In this document: positions 8,970-17,100 of the stretch, piece by piece | Layout: every line of letters starts with the position of its first letter | How positions within the stretch are numbered: the stretch's first letter is position 1 | Source of the DNA: Chromatiales bacterium | Lineage (GTDB): Bacteria; Pseudomonadota; Gammaproteobacteria; CAMYNG01 | Length of the DNA stretch: 25,392 nucleotides | NCBI GenBank assembly: GCA_027021685.1 | Contig: JALUTW010000444.1 | Location: 1 to 25,392, forward strand | Direction of reading: 5' to 3' | Made by a program: the position numbers and the translations under genes | The notes under the pieces: generated by a model | Database searches by the model: none | What the model was told of the DNA's origin: nothing | What the model saw: the letters and a program-made list of their open reading frames with translations, nothing else

Positions 8970-9010
8970 AAAAAAGCGGCGGGGAGGTTGCCTGCAACTT
9001 CCCGCGCCGC
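8970..9010 (-). terminator. Intrinsic terminator forming the glycine riboswitch expression platform
   Basis: On the minus strand a 15-16 bp GC-rich stem (arms at about 8976-8990 and 8995-9010, one bulged C and one mismatch) is followed directly by six U (8975-8970). It begins immediately after aptamer 2. A terminator at this position is the usual switch element; glycine binding would be expected to favour read-through. Confidence 0.85.
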
Positions 9011-9183
9011 CCCTCTGTCCGGTTACCTGAGAGCTTGAGCCCCTTCGGTGCCCCGCTGCGGTCCGTCCTGCGGCCGGCGGAGACTCTCCAGAGTCAATGC
9101 TGCGCCTGTGGTCCTTTTGCCTGAGCGTTTCCGGGCGGGTTGCGCCTTCGGCGCCCGCCGCGAGGGCGGGTCTCTCCCACAGA
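9011..9183 (-). promoter_or_regulatory. Tandem glycine riboswitch (two aptamers)
   Basis: Both glycine aptamers are recognisable on the minus strand. Aptamer 1 (about 9182-9106) opens with CUGUGGGAGAGA and ends with GGACCACAG. Aptamer 2 (about 9094-9013) opens with CUCUGGAGAG and ends with GGACAGAG. Both carry the conserved GCCGAAGG/ACCGAAGG and CUCAGG cores. The outer helices CUGUGG/CCACAG and CUCUG/CAGAG pair. A short linker of about 10 nt separates the aptamers, as in cooperative glycine switches. It lies upstream of lipA-gcvT-gcvH-gcvPA, which agrees with glycine-induced expression of glycine cleavage. Confidence 0.96.
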
Positions 9184-9203
9184 CGTGTTCATTGAAGGCA
9201 AGA

Positions 9204-9232
9204 AGTTTACTCAGGCGCTGCGGCAAAACCAA
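9204..9232 (-). promoter_or_regulatory. Candidate sigma-70 promoter for the riboswitch-lipA-gcv transcript
   Basis: On the minus strand TTGGTT (9232-9227), 17-base spacer, TAAACT (9209-9204). The predicted start near 9197 is about 15 bases before aptamer 1. The boxes match consensus only at 3/6 and 4/6, but the spacing and position are good. Confidence 0.5.
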
Positions 9233-9356
9233 GGCCGGCGACAAACCGCCGTGGAACCAGTCACTTAGCCGCCGCACGGAGGCGCCGGGGCGGCCGCGGC
9301 GGGACCGGCGGCAAGGACCCTGCCCCCATATATATAGAATGGGCCGCCAATCAGAT

Positions 9357-9375
9357 AATAATGATTCTCATTATC
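9357..9375. promoter_or_regulatory. Fur-box-like operator
   Basis: The 19 bases match the classical Fur consensus at 16 positions and contain the palindrome ATAATGA-TTC-TCATTAT. It stands out as AT-rich in GC-rich DNA. It lies 3 bp past the antiporter stop and about 125 bp upstream of the gcv promoter. On the minus strand a possible promoter (TTATCT, 16-base spacer, TATATA at 9336-9331) overlaps its edge, so iron-bound Fur could repress transcription toward the gcv leader or a small RNA. Confidence 0.6.
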
Positions 9376-9378
9376 GTT

Positions 9379-10617
<1,239 letters not shown>

Positions 10618-10620
10618 GGC

Positions 10621-11844
10621 TCAGGGTCCGAAGCGTGCCAGCGCCGGCGGATGGAGGGTGTGCCCCATGGCCTGGCGCACGATGAAGCGGCGCGCAGGCG
10701 GCGCCGCCTGGATGAGATGCATGCCCAGCCCGCGCAGTGCGCGCACGCCGGCCAGCGGACTGCCGAAGATGCGCTGGAAGCCGTCCACCGCGCGCAGCAT
10801 GGCCAGGTTCTCCGCCCGGCGCCAGCGCTCGTAGCGCCGCAGCACGTGCAGGGCGCCGGGATCCTCGCCGCGCCCGGCGGCCTCCGCCAGCACCTCGGCC
10901 AGGGCGGCGGCATCGCCCAGGCCCAGGTTCACGCCCTGCCCCGCCAGCGGATGCACGGTGTGGGCGGCGTCACCCACCAGGGCCAGGCGCGGCTGCACGT
11001 AGCGCACGGCGTCGAAAAAGCGCAGGGGAAACACCGCGCGTTCCGCCACCACCTCCACCGCGCCCAGGCGCGATTCGAAGCCCGCCTCCAGCTCCGCGCC
11101 CAGCGCGGCGGCATCCAGCGCCGCCAGGCGTTCCGCGTCCGCCGGCGGCAGCGACCAGACGATGGCGCTGAAGTGATCGCACAGCGGCAGGAAGGCCAGG
11201 GGACCGCCGGGCAGAAACCGCTGCCAGGCGGTCTCCCCGTGCCAGCGTTCGCTGCGCACCACCGTGACCAGAGCGGCCTGGTCGTAGTCCCACCCCCGCA
11301 CCGCGATCTCCGCCCGGCGGCGCATCCAGGAGCGGGAACCGTCGGCCGCCACCACCAGCCTCGCCCGCACCCGCCGCCCGCCGTCGGTCTCCAGGGTCAC
11401 GCCGCGGGGTCCGCATGCCATGGCCACCGGCCGCGTCCCTGCCAGCAGATGCACGCCGGGCAGCTCGGCCAGGCGGGCGTGCAGTGCCCGCACGATGACG
11501 TCGTTCTCCACGATGTGGCCCAGGTGGGGCTCGCCCACCTCCCGGGCCTCGAAATGGAGCACGCCGCTGGAGCCGGCGTCCCACACGTGCATGCTGCGAA
11601 AGGGGCTCACGCGCTCGGCGACCATGGCGGGCCAGGCCCCCAGGTTGCGGAACAGCGCCTCGGTGGCGCGGGTGATGGCGGAGACGCGGATGGAAAACCC
11701 CTCCCGGCGCGGCGGCGGTCCCGCCGCCGCCTCCACCACCGCCACCGACAGCGGCGTCTCCTGTGCCAGGGCACAGGCCAGGGCGGCACCCACCATGCCG
11801 CCGCCGGCGATGACCACGTCGAACTCGCCGCGCACCCGGCTCAC
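10621..11844 (-). CDS. ubiI: FAD-dependent ubiquinone hydroxylase, UbiI-like (UbiH/F/I family)
   Basis: A 407-residue class A flavin monooxygenase of ubiquinone biosynthesis. It has the N-terminal dinucleotide fold DVVIAGGGMVGAAL (9-22), the middle ADGSRS (167-172) and the C-terminal FAD motif GDAAHTVHPLAGQGVNLG (291-308). GDAAHT-x-HPLAGQGVNLG resembles E. coli UbiI/VisC or UbiF more than UbiH, and gene order (pepP, ubiH, then this gene) matches ubiI. In E. coli UbiI performs C5 hydroxylation. Some lineages use different hydroxylase sets, so the carbon attacked is not certain. The GTG start overlaps the ubiH stop by GTGA. Confidence 0.88.
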   Translation of the reverse strand: MSRVRGEFDVVIAGGGMVGAALACALAQETPLSVAVVEAAAGPPPRREGFSIRVSAITRATEALFRNLGAWPAMVAERVSPFRSMHVWDAGSSGVLHFEAREVGEPHLGHIVENDVIVRALHARLAELPGVHLLAGTRPVAMACGPRGVTLETDGGRRVRARLVVAADGSRSWMRRRAEIAVRGWDYDQAALVTVVRSERWHGETAWQRFLPGGPLAFLPLCDHFSAIVWSLPPADAERLAALDAAALGAELEAGFESRLGAVEVVAERAVFPLRFFDAVRYVQPRLALVGDAAHTVHPLAGQGVNLGLGDAAALAEVLAEAAGRGEDPGALHVLRRYERWRRAENLAMLRAVDGFQRIFGSPLAGVRALRGLGMHLIQAAPPARRFIVRQAMGHTLHPPALARFGP

Positions 11845-13130
11845 GGACAGGGCTCCGGACCGTGTGCGGGCGGCAGGCCCATGACCATGCGCGGCAGGCG
11901 TCCCGCCAGACCCATGGCATGGCGCGCCAGGACGTTCTTCAGCGGCGGCAGCAGGTCCAGCGCCAGCAGGCCCGCGTTGCGCGCCGCGGCCACCGGCAGC
12001 CGGTCGTTGGAGAACACCCGCACCAGGGCGTCGGTGAATGCACTCACCTGCAGGCGATCGCGGCGGCGCCAGCGGGCGTAGCGTTCCAGCACCGCACCGG
12101 CACCCGGATCGGCGCCGGTGCCGGCGGCCGCGGCCAGCACCTCGGCCAGCGCCGCCACGTCGCGCAATCCCAGGTTGAAACCCTGCCCCGCCACCGGGTG
12201 CAGGGTGTGGGCCGCGTTGCCGATGATGGCCAGGCGCGGCCGCACCTGCGCCCGCGCCTGCACCATGCCCAGGGGATAGACATGGCGCGTCCCCGCCGCC
12301 AGCACCTCGCCCGCCTCCTTCGGCAGCACCGGCTGCAGGGCGGCTAGAAAGCCGGCCTCGTCCAGCGCCGCCAGGCGCGTGGCCTCCTCCGGCGGATGGG
12401 TCCACACCAGCGACCATTCGCAGCCGGTGTCCAGCCGCCGCCCGTCGGCGCCGGTGCCGGCCAGGGCGAGGGGGAGCAGCGCCAGGGGCCCGCACGGCGT
12501 GAACCGCTCGTGGGCGGTGTCGCCGTGGGGCTCGCTGGTGCGGATGTTGGCGATGACGGCCGACTGGCGATAGTCCAGGCGCACCGTCCCCACACCGCAC
12601 AGCTCGCGCACGCGCGAGCGGGTGCCGTCCGCCGCCACCAGCAGGCGGGCCGACAGCTCCCGTGCCCCCCCCGGCGTCTCCACCGCCACCCGCGCCAGGC
12701 CGCCCTCCAGCGCCACGCCCGTCACCTCGGCCGGACAGTGGTGATCCACGTTGGCCGCAGCGGCCAGGGCCGGACCCAGTACCGCGCCCAGCACACGGCT
12801 CTCCACCACGTAGCCGAAGGCCTCGACACCGTGGCGGGCCGCCTCCAGGCGGGTGGTGCCGAAGCGGCCGCGGTCGGTGACCCGGATGCGGCGGATGGGG
12901 GCGGCCCCGCGCGCGGCCACCGCCTCCCACAGCCCCAGCGCCTCGAAGATGCGCCGCGAGCTCCAGGCCAGGGCCAGGGAGCGGGCGTCGAAGCTGGGCT
13001 GGGCACCGTCCTCCAGGGGCCGGGCCTCCACCACGCCCACGCGCAGCGGCAGGCCGCGCAGGGCGCAGGCCAGCGAGGCCCCCACCAGGCCGCCGCCGAT
13101 GATCAGCACATCGTAGTCGGGCCGGCTCAC
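11841..13130 (-). CDS. ubiH: 2-octaprenyl-6-methoxyphenol hydroxylase (UbiH)
   Basis: A 429-residue flavin monooxygenase of ubiquinone synthesis, expected to hydroxylate ring carbon C1. The FAD fold DVLIIGGGLVGASL is at 7-20, ADGTRSRV at 167-174, and the C-terminal motif GNAAHTLHPVAGQGFNLGLR at 304-323. GNAA-x-TLHP-x-AGQGFNLG is the UbiH version of this motif (the sister gene has GDAA). The C-terminus has ARHAMGLAG, also UbiH-like. The GTG start (13130-13128) overlaps the pepP stop in a GTGA. Direct placement behind pepP is the conserved gammaproteobacterial order. Confidence 0.92.
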   Translation of the reverse strand: MSRPDYDVLIIGGGLVGASLACALRGLPLRVGVVEARPLEDGAQPSFDARSLALAWSSRRIFEALGLWEAVAARGAAPIRRIRVTDRGRFGTTRLEAARHGVEAFGYVVESRVLGAVLGPALAAAANVDHHCPAEVTGVALEGGLARVAVETPGGARELSARLLVAADGTRSRVRELCGVGTVRLDYRQSAVIANIRTSEPHGDTAHERFTPCGPLALLPLALAGTGADGRRLDTGCEWSLVWTHPPEEATRLAALDEAGFLAALQPVLPKEAGEVLAAGTRHVYPLGMVQARAQVRPRLAIIGNAAHTLHPVAGQGFNLGLRDVAALAEVLAAAAGTGADPGAGAVLERYARWRRRDRLQVSAFTDALVRVFSNDRLPVAAARNAGLLALDLLPPLKNVLARHAMGLAGRLPRMVMGLPPAHGPEPCP

Positions 13131-14464
13131 CGCCTGCGCCTCCGCCGGCTGCCGCCGGCACCCTCGGCCATGAGGGCCTCCACCTCGTCCGGGTCCTTGG
13201 GCACGCCGCCGGTGAGCACCTCGCAACCGTCGGCGGTGACCAGCACGTCGTCCTCGATGCGGATACCCGTGTTCCACCACTTCCTGGCCACCCGGCTGCC
13301 GGCACGCACGTAGAGTCCGGGCTCCACCGTGAGCACCATGCCCGGCTCCAGCTCGCGCCACTGGTCGTCCACCTTGTAGTCGCCCACGTCGTGCACGTCC
13401 ATGCCCAGCCAGTGGCCGGTGCGGTGCATGAAGAACTCCCGGTAGCGCTCGTTGCGGACGAGGGTGGGCACGCGGCCCTTGAGCAGGCCCAGCTCCACCA
13501 GGCCCTCGGTGAGCACGCGCACCGCGGCATCGTGGGGATCGTTCCAGTGGTTGCCCGGGCGCACCGCGTCGATGGCCGCGGCCTGTGCCGCCAGGACCAC
13601 CTCGTAGAGGGCGCGCTGGCTGCGGCTGAAGCGGCCGTTGACGGGAAAGGTGCGGGTGATGTCGGCGGCGTAGTAGTCGTACTCGGCCCCGGCGTCGATG
13701 AGCACCAGGTCGCCGTCACGCAGCACGGCGTCGTTGTCGGTGTAGTGCAGCACGCAGCCGTTGGCCCCGCCGCCGACGATGGAGACGTAGGCGGGAAAAC
13801 GCGCGCCCCGGGTCATGAACTCGTGCAGCAGCTCGGCCTCGAGCTGGAACTCCTTCATGCCCGGGCGGCAGGCCCGCATGGCGCGGCAGTGGGCGGCGGC
13901 GGAGATGCGCGCGGCCTCGCGCATGGCCCTGATCTCGGCCGCGCTCTTGAACAGGCGCATCTCGTGCAGCAGGTGATCCAGGGCGATGAACTCGCCCGGG
14001 GTGTGGACCCCGGCCCGCACCTGGCTCCGCAACCGGTTGACCCAGCCGATGAGCCGCTGGTCGAAGTCGGGATGCACGCCCATGGTGTAGTAGACACGCT
14101 CCACCCCCTCCAGCATGCCCGGCAGGATGTCGTCGATGTCGTCGATGGGGAAGGAGTCGTCGGCGCCGTAGGTCTCCACCGCCCCTTCCTGGCCGGCCCG
14201 CGGCCCGGTCCAGACCTCGGCCTTCTCGTCCCGCTCGCGGCAGAACAGGACGTACTCGCCGTTCCTGCGCCCCGGTGCCAGCACCGCCACCGCGTCGGGC
14301 TCGGGAAACCCGGTGAGATAGTAGAAGTCGCTGTCCGGCCGGTAGGGGTACTCGGCATCCCGGTTGCGCATGCGCAGGGGGGCGGCGGGGAGAATGGCCA
14401 CGGCCCCCTCGCCCATCTGCTGCATGAGCTGGCGGCGGCGGCGGCTGAATTCGCGGAGTTGCAT
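13127..14464 (-). CDS. pepP: Xaa-Pro aminopeptidase (aminopeptidase P)
   Basis: A 445-residue metallopeptidase (pita-bread fold, two Mn2+) removing N-terminal residues before proline in the cytoplasm. Metal ligands D257, D268, H351, E381 and E404 are all present (VLIDAGAEYDYYAADITR, TGHWLGMDVHD, TVEPGLY, RIEDDV), within three residues of the E. coli positions. The N-terminal creatinase-like domain spans about 1-170. The start MQLREFSRRR is placed by homology. There is no purine-rich ribosome site before the ATG, so translation may be weak or coupled to ygfB. The C-terminus ends in an Arg-rich tail, RRRRRR. Confidence 0.96.
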   Translation of the reverse strand: MQLREFSRRRRQLMQQMGEGAVAILPAAPLRMRNRDAEYPYRPDSDFYYLTGFPEPDAVAVLAPGRRNGEYVLFCRERDEKAEVWTGPRAGQEGAVETYGADDSFPIDDIDDILPGMLEGVERVYYTMGVHPDFDQRLIGWVNRLRSQVRAGVHTPGEFIALDHLLHEMRLFKSAAEIRAMREAARISAAAHCRAMRACRPGMKEFQLEAELLHEFMTRGARFPAYVSIVGGGANGCVLHYTDNDAVLRDGDLVLIDAGAEYDYYAADITRTFPVNGRFSRSQRALYEVVLAAQAAAIDAVRPGNHWNDPHDAAVRVLTEGLVELGLLKGRVPTLVRNERYREFFMHRTGHWLGMDVHDVGDYKVDDQWRELEPGMVLTVEPGLYVRAGSRVARKWWNTGIRIEDDVLVTADGCEVLTGGVPKDPDEVEALMAEGAGGSRRRRRR

Positions 14465-14510
14465 GGGAGGATTATGCCCGGCGGCAGGGACCGGGGCCAG
14501 GGGATGGGGA

Positions 14511-14545
14511 CCGGGTGCCGGGTGCCGGGAACCGGGTGCCGGGGA
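14511..14545. repeat. Heptad repeat CCGGGTG in the ygfB-pepP spacer
   Basis: Five consecutive 7-base units (CCGGGTG, CCGGGTG, CCGGGAA, CCGGGTG, CCGGGGA) in the 94-bp spacer. The last runs into an inverted repeat CCGGGGAC/GTCCCGG. It is another 7-bp-period array, of different sequence from those at 480 and 18426. Confidence 0.7.
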
Positions 14546-14558
14546 CTTTGTCCCGGGC

Positions 14559-15155
14559 CTACGCCCGGTTCCCGCCCCCGTTGCCGGAGGCACCCTGCGG
14601 CGAGGCGGCCTCCTCCTGCCCGGCGGCATGCTGCACCTCCTCGCGCAGCAGCAGCACCGCGGTGCGCAGGAACTCCAGCAGCTCGGCGTACGCCCGTTCG
14701 CTCTCCTCGCCCTCCTCGGCGGCATAGTCGCCGGCCCGCGACAGGGCGGCCAGGTCGCGCATCACCTCGGCCGCGTCCCCGTGCTCGAGCTGGCTGCGGC
14801 GCACCCCGCCCAGCCCCAGGCCCAGCAGGAATCCCTGGACCCAGCGCCCCAGGGCCGCGGCCCGCGCCGCCACCCCGGTGCGATCATCGGGCAGAAGCGG
14901 GGAAAACCCCAGCTCCGGGTCCGCCAGGCCCTCGCGCAGCCCGCGGTAGAGCCGCTCCAGGCGGGCGTCCCACTCCGCCTCGGCCCCGGCCGTCGGCTCC
15001 GGTCCCAGGTAGGACCGCCAGTCGGCAGGCCGGAACTCGGCCCCGCCCACGGCGTAGCCGCACAGCATGCCGTGGGCCTCGGCGGCGTCGGAGTGGCTGC
15101 CGGAGCGCTCCAGCCATTGCTGCAGCTCGTCGTAGGTGGGAAATTCGCCGTCCAC
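14559..15155 (-). CDS. ygfB: UPF0149 family protein (YgfB-like)
   Basis: A 198-residue YgfB/UPF0149 protein, acidic and alpha-helical. The segment EAHGMLCGYAVGG (about 27-39) is the family's N-terminal hallmark, and ALGRWVQGFLLGLGLGG lies mid-protein. In Pseudomonas a YgfB homologue affects ampDh3/ampC expression; a role here is not known. The start chosen is GTG at 15155 (VDGEFPTYDELQQWL) with GGCAGG upstream. A TTG 13 codons earlier is possible but lacks support. The C-terminal Gly/Asn tail (ASGNGGGNRA) is low complexity. It heads the pepP-ubiH-ubiI-antiporter run. Confidence 0.88.
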   Translation of the reverse strand: MDGEFPTYDELQQWLERSGSHSDAAEAHGMLCGYAVGGAEFRPADWRSYLGPEPTAGAEAEWDARLERLYRGLREGLADPELGFSPLLPDDRTGVAARAAALGRWVQGFLLGLGLGGVRRSQLEHGDAAEVMRDLAALSRAGDYAAEEGEESERAYAELLEFLRTAVLLLREEVQHAAGQEEAASPQGASGNGGGNRA

Positions 15156-15243
15156 GGTGGTACCTGCCCGGACATGGTTCAAAAAGGAGGCCAAGACTCC
15201 GTCGAGCTATCGTATCACCCCCCGGTGCAGGCGGACAGCGACG

Positions 15244-15272
15244 TTGACCGCCCACCGCCGGCCCTCTATATT
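15244..15272 (+). promoter_or_regulatory. Sigma-70 promoter for zapB-like/zapA (and possibly 6S RNA)
   Basis: TTGACC (15244-15249), 17-base spacer, TATATT (15267-15272): 5/6 matches in each box with ideal spacing. The predicted start near 15279 is about 48 bases before the zapB-like ATG. No equally good promoter is seen for ygfB on the other strand. Confidence 0.75.
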
Positions 15273-15326
15273 GAACCAGAGCGCCGGCGCGGTCTCCGCG
15301 CGGGAGCAGTACGCGGAGTGGTGACG

Positions 15327-15533
15327 ATGGACGAAATGGACCTGAGGAAGCTGGAGCAGCGGGTCGACGAGCTCATCGACACCGTGGGCCGGCTCAAGTC
15401 GGAAAACCAGCACCTGCGCGAGACCAAGGCCGCGCTGGAGGCCGAGCGGGCCCGCCTGCTGGAGAACACCGAGCTGGCCCGTTCGCGGGTGGAGTCCATG
15501 ATCGAGCGCCTGAGGGCCATGGAAAATGACTGA
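15327..15533 (+). CDS. ZapB-like short coiled-coil protein (TIGR02449 family)
   Basis: A 68-residue protein made almost entirely of one predicted coiled coil (heptads of L/V/I through LRKLEQRVDELIDTVGRLK and beyond). It fits the TIGR02449 group found directly before zapA in many gammaproteobacteria that lack E. coli-type ZapB, and is thought to be a Z-ring or cell-division accessory. The ATG has GGAG eight bases upstream. Its stop lies inside the zapA start region (8-base overlap), so the two are translationally linked. Function is inferred from position and coiled-coil form. Confidence 0.82.
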   Translation: MDEMDLRKLEQRVDELIDTVGRLKSENQHLRETKAALEAERARLLENTELARSRVESMIERLRAMEND

Positions 15534-15843
15534 GCGGCGGGCCGAAGCGGTCTCGGTGACTATCCTGGACAAGGAATACCTGGTATCGTGCCCGCCCGAC
15601 GAGCGCGACGCCCTGCTGGCGTCGGCGCGCTACCTGGACCAGAAGATGCGGGAGATCCGGGATTCCGGCAAGGTCATCGGGGCCGACCGCATCGCGGTGA
15701 TGGCGGCGCTCAACATCGCCCACGAGCTGCTGGCCCGGGACAGCGAGCAGTCGCAGATGAGCGAGACCCTCGCCCAGCGGCTGCGCCGGCTGCAGGAAAA
15801 GATCGAGGGCGCATTGTTCCAGTCCCAGCAGCTGGAGTTTTGA
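15526..15843 (+). CDS. zapA: Cell division protein ZapA
   Basis: A 105-residue ZapA that binds and cross-links FtsZ protofilaments. The N-terminal globular part contains VSVTILDKEYLVSCPPDER (about 9-27). The middle VIGADRIAVMAALNIAHELL (50-69) is the conserved ZapA region, followed by a C-terminal coiled coil (about 70-105). The ATG overlaps the preceding coiled-coil gene by 8 bases. The 6S RNA follows 38 bases after the stop, the usual zapA-ssrS-fau order. Confidence 0.95.
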   Translation: MTERRAEAVSVTILDKEYLVSCPPDERDALLASARYLDQKMREIRDSGKVIGADRIAVMAALNIAHELLARDSEQSQMSETLAQRLRRLQEKIEGALFQSQQLEF

Positions 15844-15881
15844 CCGGCGGGCGGCGACGCCGTCCGCACCGCAGGTTCCAT

Positions 15882-16073
15882 GGGTGGTGCCTGCCCTGTA
15901 CGTCAGTGGCCGGGGATATTTCTTGAGCCTTAATGCAACTCCCCGGGGGCGATAATCCGGTGCTGTGTGCAAGTCCGCCCTGGAGCGGAAAGCCTGATGC
16001 GCCGGCTGTTCACTCCCACTTGAACCTCAGGTTCAAGAACAAAGGCCGCAACGGCAGGCGCGGGTGGCCACCC
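15882..16073 (+). ncRNA. ssrS: 6S RNA
   Basis: About 190 nt between zapA and fau. The 3' half has the hairpin CUUGAACCUCAGGUUCAAG followed by GGCCGCAACGGCAGGC, close to the corresponding E. coli 6S region. The 5' end GGUGGUGCCUGCC can pair with GGCAGGC...CCACC at the 3' end to form the closing stem, leaving a large central bubble. 6S RNA sequesters sigma-70 RNA polymerase in stationary phase. Ends are estimated from the closing stem and may be off by a few bases. Confidence 0.9.
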
Positions 16074-16093
16074 TCCATTTCCTCCCCGCCACC

Positions 16094-16699
16094 ATGAGCG
16101 ACCGCAAAGCCCTCCGCCGCCGCCTGCGTGCCGCCCGCGCCGCCCTGGCGCCGGCCGAGCGCGCCCGCGCCTCCCGGGCCCTGGCCTGGCACGTGCTGCG
16201 CAGCCCCTGGTACCTCCGCGCCCGGCGCATCGCCTTCTATCTGCCCAACGACGGCGAGGTGGACCTCCAGCCCCTGCTGCTGGCGGCCTGGCAGGCGGGC
16301 AAGCAGTGCTTCCTGCCGGTGCTGGGCGGCCGCTGGGAGCCGCGCCTGTGGTTCATGCCCTGGACGCCCGGCGACGACCTGGTGCCCAATCGCTACGGGA
16401 TCCTGGAACCGCCCCTGGTGCGCGGCCGGCGCACCGGGCACAACTGGGCCCTGGACCTGGTGCTGGTGCCGCTGGTGGCGGTGGACCGGGCGGGACACCG
16501 CCTGGGCATGGGCGGGGGCTTCTACGACCGCACCTTCGCCTACCTGCGGGCCCGGCGCCACTGGCGCCGGCCCCACCTCATGGGCACGGCGTTTTCCTTC
16601 CAGCAGGTGGACCACCTGGAGCCCGCCCCCTGGGACGTCCCCCTGGACAGCCTGGCCACGGAGCGGGGCGTCGTCTCCTTTCCGGGGCGGGACCCCTGA
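16094..16699 (+). CDS. fau: 5-formyltetrahydrofolate cyclo-ligase
   Basis: A 201-residue cyclo-ligase (YgfA/MTHFS) that converts 5-formyl-THF to 5,10-methenyl-THF with ATP. The N-terminal KALRRRLRAAR substrate/ATP region and the GHRLGMGGGFYDR loop (about 135-147) are diagnostic. The ATG at 16094 is preferred. An in-frame GTG at 16064 would start inside the 6S RNA. There is no clear ribosome site, as is common for fau, which is probably cotranscribed with 6S RNA. It links to the glycine cleavage locus through folate, since 5-formyl-THF arises from SHMT side activity on the same one-carbon pool. Confidence 0.95.
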   Translation: MSDRKALRRRLRAARAALAPAERARASRALAWHVLRSPWYLRARRIAFYLPNDGEVDLQPLLLAAWQAGKQCFLPVLGGRWEPRLWFMPWTPGDDLVPNRYGILEPPLVRGRRTGHNWALDLVLVPLVAVDRAGHRLGMGGGFYDRTFAYLRARRHWRRPHLMGTAFSFQQVDHLEPAPWDVPLDSLATERGVVSFPGRDP

Positions 16700-16706
16700 A
16701 AAGGCA

Positions 16707-16734
16707 GCGGCGGGCCGGGTGACCGGACCGCCGC
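16707..16734. terminator. Bidirectional terminator-like hairpin between fau and a small gene
   Basis: GCGGCGG (16707-16713) pairs with CCGCCGC (16728-16734), with an inner CCGG/CCGG stem and a GTGA loop. A T-rich stretch follows on the plus strand and CCTTTT on the minus strand, between two convergent genes. The U tracts are poor. Confidence 0.5.
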
Positions 16735-16760
16735 CGTCTTCTCTCCTCCCTTTGCGCCCT

Positions 16761-16889
16761 TTACTGCTGGCGGGGCAGCGTGGTCGCTCCCTCGGGCTGC
16801 GTCATGGCCTGGGTGATGCCCGTCACGAGCACGCTCAGGCCCAGGAGCACCGCCAGGACGAACAACAGATCGGGCCTGCGCCGTTTCAT
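16761..16889 (-). CDS. Small single-pass membrane protein, 42 residues
   Basis: A short frame from ATG 16889 to TAA 16761. It begins MKRRRPDLLFVLAVLLGLSV and continues with a hydrophobic stretch to about residue 27, then a short polar tail ending LPRQQ. A strong AGGAG-type site (GAGAAGGAGAACGAC) lies just before the ATG. The basic N-terminus (KRRR) followed by one hydrophobic helix predicts an N-in inner-membrane peptide. I do not know its function. It converges on fau and diverges from the EVE-domain gene. The clear ribosome site and clean membrane topology make it more than a chance frame. Confidence 0.7.
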   Translation of the reverse strand: MKRRRPDLLFVLAVLLGLSVLVTGITQAMTQPEGATTLPRQQ

Positions 16890-17006
16890 GTCGTTCTCCT
16901 TCTCCCGGGGCCGGCCCCCGCGGCGGCCGGCTTTTCATTATTGGTGTTGTGACGCGGGACACTTTTTATACAAGCGCCGGTCCCGGCGGGCAAGCCCTGC
17001 CGTGCA

Positions 17007-17020
17007 CTTAAGTACTTAAG
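17007..17020. other. Perfect 14-bp palindrome in a divergent promoter region
   Basis: CTTAAGTACTTAAG is its own reverse complement and AT-rich in GC-rich surroundings. It lies between the 42-residue gene (start 16889) and the EVE gene (start 17101). It could be an operator; no regulator is identifiable. The rest of 16890-17100 shows only a possible -10 (TATATT, 17060-17065) for the EVE gene, without a good -35. Confidence 0.45.
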
Positions 17021-17100
17021 AACTCGCTGAATTTCCAACACGCCCCGGGCCGGCTGCGGTATATTCTGCGCCCGTGGAAACCACCCGGAGAGCCGGCACC

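Noticed and set aside
8675..8971. 98-codon minus-strand frame across the MITE-like element
   Set aside because: It crosses the inverted repeats and the riboswitch terminator, has no family resemblance and no convincing ribosome site for its first start. A shorter 65-codon internal frame is also unsupported.
9023..9277. 84-codon minus-strand frame
   Set aside because: It lies over the glycine riboswitch and its promoter; RNA structure explains the sequence.
10621..13719. A 1,032-codon fused frame suggesting a giant UbiI fusion
   Set aside because: Only its last 407 codons are protein-like. The rest is an out-of-frame reading of ubiH and pepP, and a GTG start with GTGA overlap explains the real gene.
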